Assembly: GCA_013791675.1 (NCBI GenBank)
Contig: VMTI01000246.1
Span: 1 to 6,521, forward strand
Origin: a bacterium
Lineage (GTDB): Bacteria; CG03
DNA length: 6,521 bases
Direction of reading: 5' to 3'
The position numbers and the translations under genes are program-made. The notes below the pieces were generated by a model that worked only from the letters and a program-made list of their open reading frames with translations, had not been told where the DNA came from and ran no database searches. Shown piece by piece: positions 6,401-6,521 of the stretch; position 1 is the stretch's first letter; every line of letters starts with the position of its first letter.

Positions 6401-6521
6401 TTCGCTTGACGCGCGCGCATCCGGAGGGAAAATAATAATGTCTTCCACGGGAGTTGTGAAAGGCGTAAATTTCAAGCTTACCGGTGACGCTCTTTTGGGC
6501 TCGGGGGGATTGAAAAATTAC
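3462..6521 (+). CDS. AsmA/TamB-like large envelope protein, partial (3' end outside window)
   Basis: An unbroken frame of 1020 codons runs off the right edge. The first residues, MKILLKLIALAAVAVLAFFAFFPF, form a single N-terminal membrane anchor or uncleaved signal (about 3-24). Next comes the typical AsmA/TamB N-terminal pattern at about 40-105: a GADISWGEIES segment, SDVTV, a KKVTLYF strand, then a hydrophobic stretch and LKIVLEGTEI. The rest is repetitive beta sequence with recurring short strand pairs (such as FKISGEFDSGDIRFAG and KDFPLKI, the latter at 620-626) and few predicted helices. This fits the repeating beta-groove proteins, which span the periplasm and are implicated in lipid transport or outer-membrane protein assembly. 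The TamB C-terminal domain, if present, is outside the window, so TamB, another AsmA-clan protein or an unnamed relative are all possible. The gene is divergent from the toxin-antitoxin genes. There is no Shine-Dalgarno. No frameshift is seen, although a 7-C run occurs at 4190-4196. Confidence 0.8.
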   Translation, partial: MKILLKLIALAAVAVLAFFAFFPFKIMTSKIASAVSEKIAASGADISWGEIESDFFRTVALSDVTVNTHREELKALNFKKVTLYFPVFFAARKGVSPLKIVLEGTEITSSSGELVRLFKEPGKAVTAPSLPPVFLRDVRVILNDIKRTFRFNASLDNDHFRVHVRSRQFSASARAAREKSDLWKINCDVKNMDFFSVFLSTPLLSGANFTGNIKTVFSSGKLKDTEITGVVSAERVLFPGISFPPGRPLEIQNFKSVLAVSKGTAEFFSVAGDCGALQLKGGAKITSLYNEPLADGVFKISGEFDSGDIRFAGTDVSVSIKGFLNNPVFRIKGSAGKFIKDSLELQNLSADASYNDRNSGCFSIESFDGKWGDFDIGGSGRVKDGALFIKGSVTGFFERGKNSLKIDAPYELGKNFKAYPEIEAVLYGRKLIVNGDVSYGLVAGTADVKLADSAGNNVFNAKLIKKNGDFVITRALFLIPEGSSVLTNGVIKRGAGGFSFDSAFESSLSFFEDKGKCSLSYSGGVIDAVISGSGVFLKYRQSSEKSKISFSLSGKSASGEFNVSGKYAGDDLKGSVSAGNFKTDFRVAGGSVSLTGMSYGKYAAGELMLSQSISGNLFVKDFPLKINALETDDKISARVDIEEGAFNAEVAGRNFSKKISGMVRSEGFSALTVSIPDKDFISGDFTLLMSGSRAKELIISRALIRAGGGSAEFQDLILDIAKRSGGGRIQIRNIKKGFANIFANSTFEIDYSSGVRIRGKADDVFINAFYMPFEYDVLTSGGKTVFSRPNLSANGVEGVLSESSGALNIFTGGSSISARLMPGGGWNLKTEKFDIQNIFKLFNADIEAFGSTKMELTASPKNYKLSFDAPRIYIGTVISARGSVSFDGDFIYPDVRIDADEGCLQTSGYIAVAASQVNKFSILANNLKISRIQTSFGEVRNFSASGEIIGGGTYEMPGISGKIISAFRVKHNSYPETVDFSLDARASGGKIIMSSTGVVKGVNFKLTGDALLGSGGLKNY

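Overview
The window reads as ordinary chromosome of a diderm (Gram-negative-type) bacterium, with one small acquired-looking cassette. Base composition is moderate (GC roughly in the 40s percent by eye), with many T/A homopolymers and Phe/Lys/Ser-rich proteins. I cannot place it taxonomically from sequence alone. The gene set and style would suit a poorly cultured lineage such as Elusimicrobiota or Omnitrophota, but that is only an impression.

Left part (1-2683, minus strand): a compact four-gene operon read right to left. It encodes an M50 site-2-protease-like membrane metalloprotease, tryptophanyl-tRNA synthetase (trpS), and the condensin subunits ScpA and ScpB, the last cut by the left window edge. 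Spacing is extremely tight: 5 bp between M50 and trpS, a 4-bp ATGA overlap trpS/scpA, and a 14-bp overlap scpA/scpB. Translational coupling is therefore likely. This combination of chromosome-segregation, translation and membrane-proteolysis genes is a recurrent bacterial neighbourhood, not a dedicated pathway.

Middle (2802-3352, minus strand): a complete YefM/Phd antitoxin - YoeB/Txe toxin module. It has a TTGACA promoter, a full AGGAGG ribosome binding site, and an operator-like region with two GTAC cores 12 bp apart. It lies just upstream of the M50 operon and in the same direction. It is the only part of the window with a strong Shine-Dalgarno sequence.

Right part (3462-6521, plus strand): a single frame of at least 1020 codons, open to the right edge and divergent from the toxin-antitoxin genes. 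It begins with a membrane anchor and continues as beta-rich repetitive sequence of AsmA/TamB type, so it is probably an inner-membrane-anchored bridge to the outer membrane. Long opposite-strand frames across it are shadows.

The most interesting structural signals are regulatory. Both the M50 operon and the TamB-like gene have an extended -10 box (TGnTAYAAT) ending only 6-7 nt before their ATG, which predicts leaderless mRNAs. The toxin-antitoxin operator reproduces the long/short palindrome geometry known from yefM-yoeB. The antitoxin C-terminal tail is unexpectedly basic. I found no CRISPR array, tRNA, rRNA, insertion sequence or clearly novel multi-gene system.
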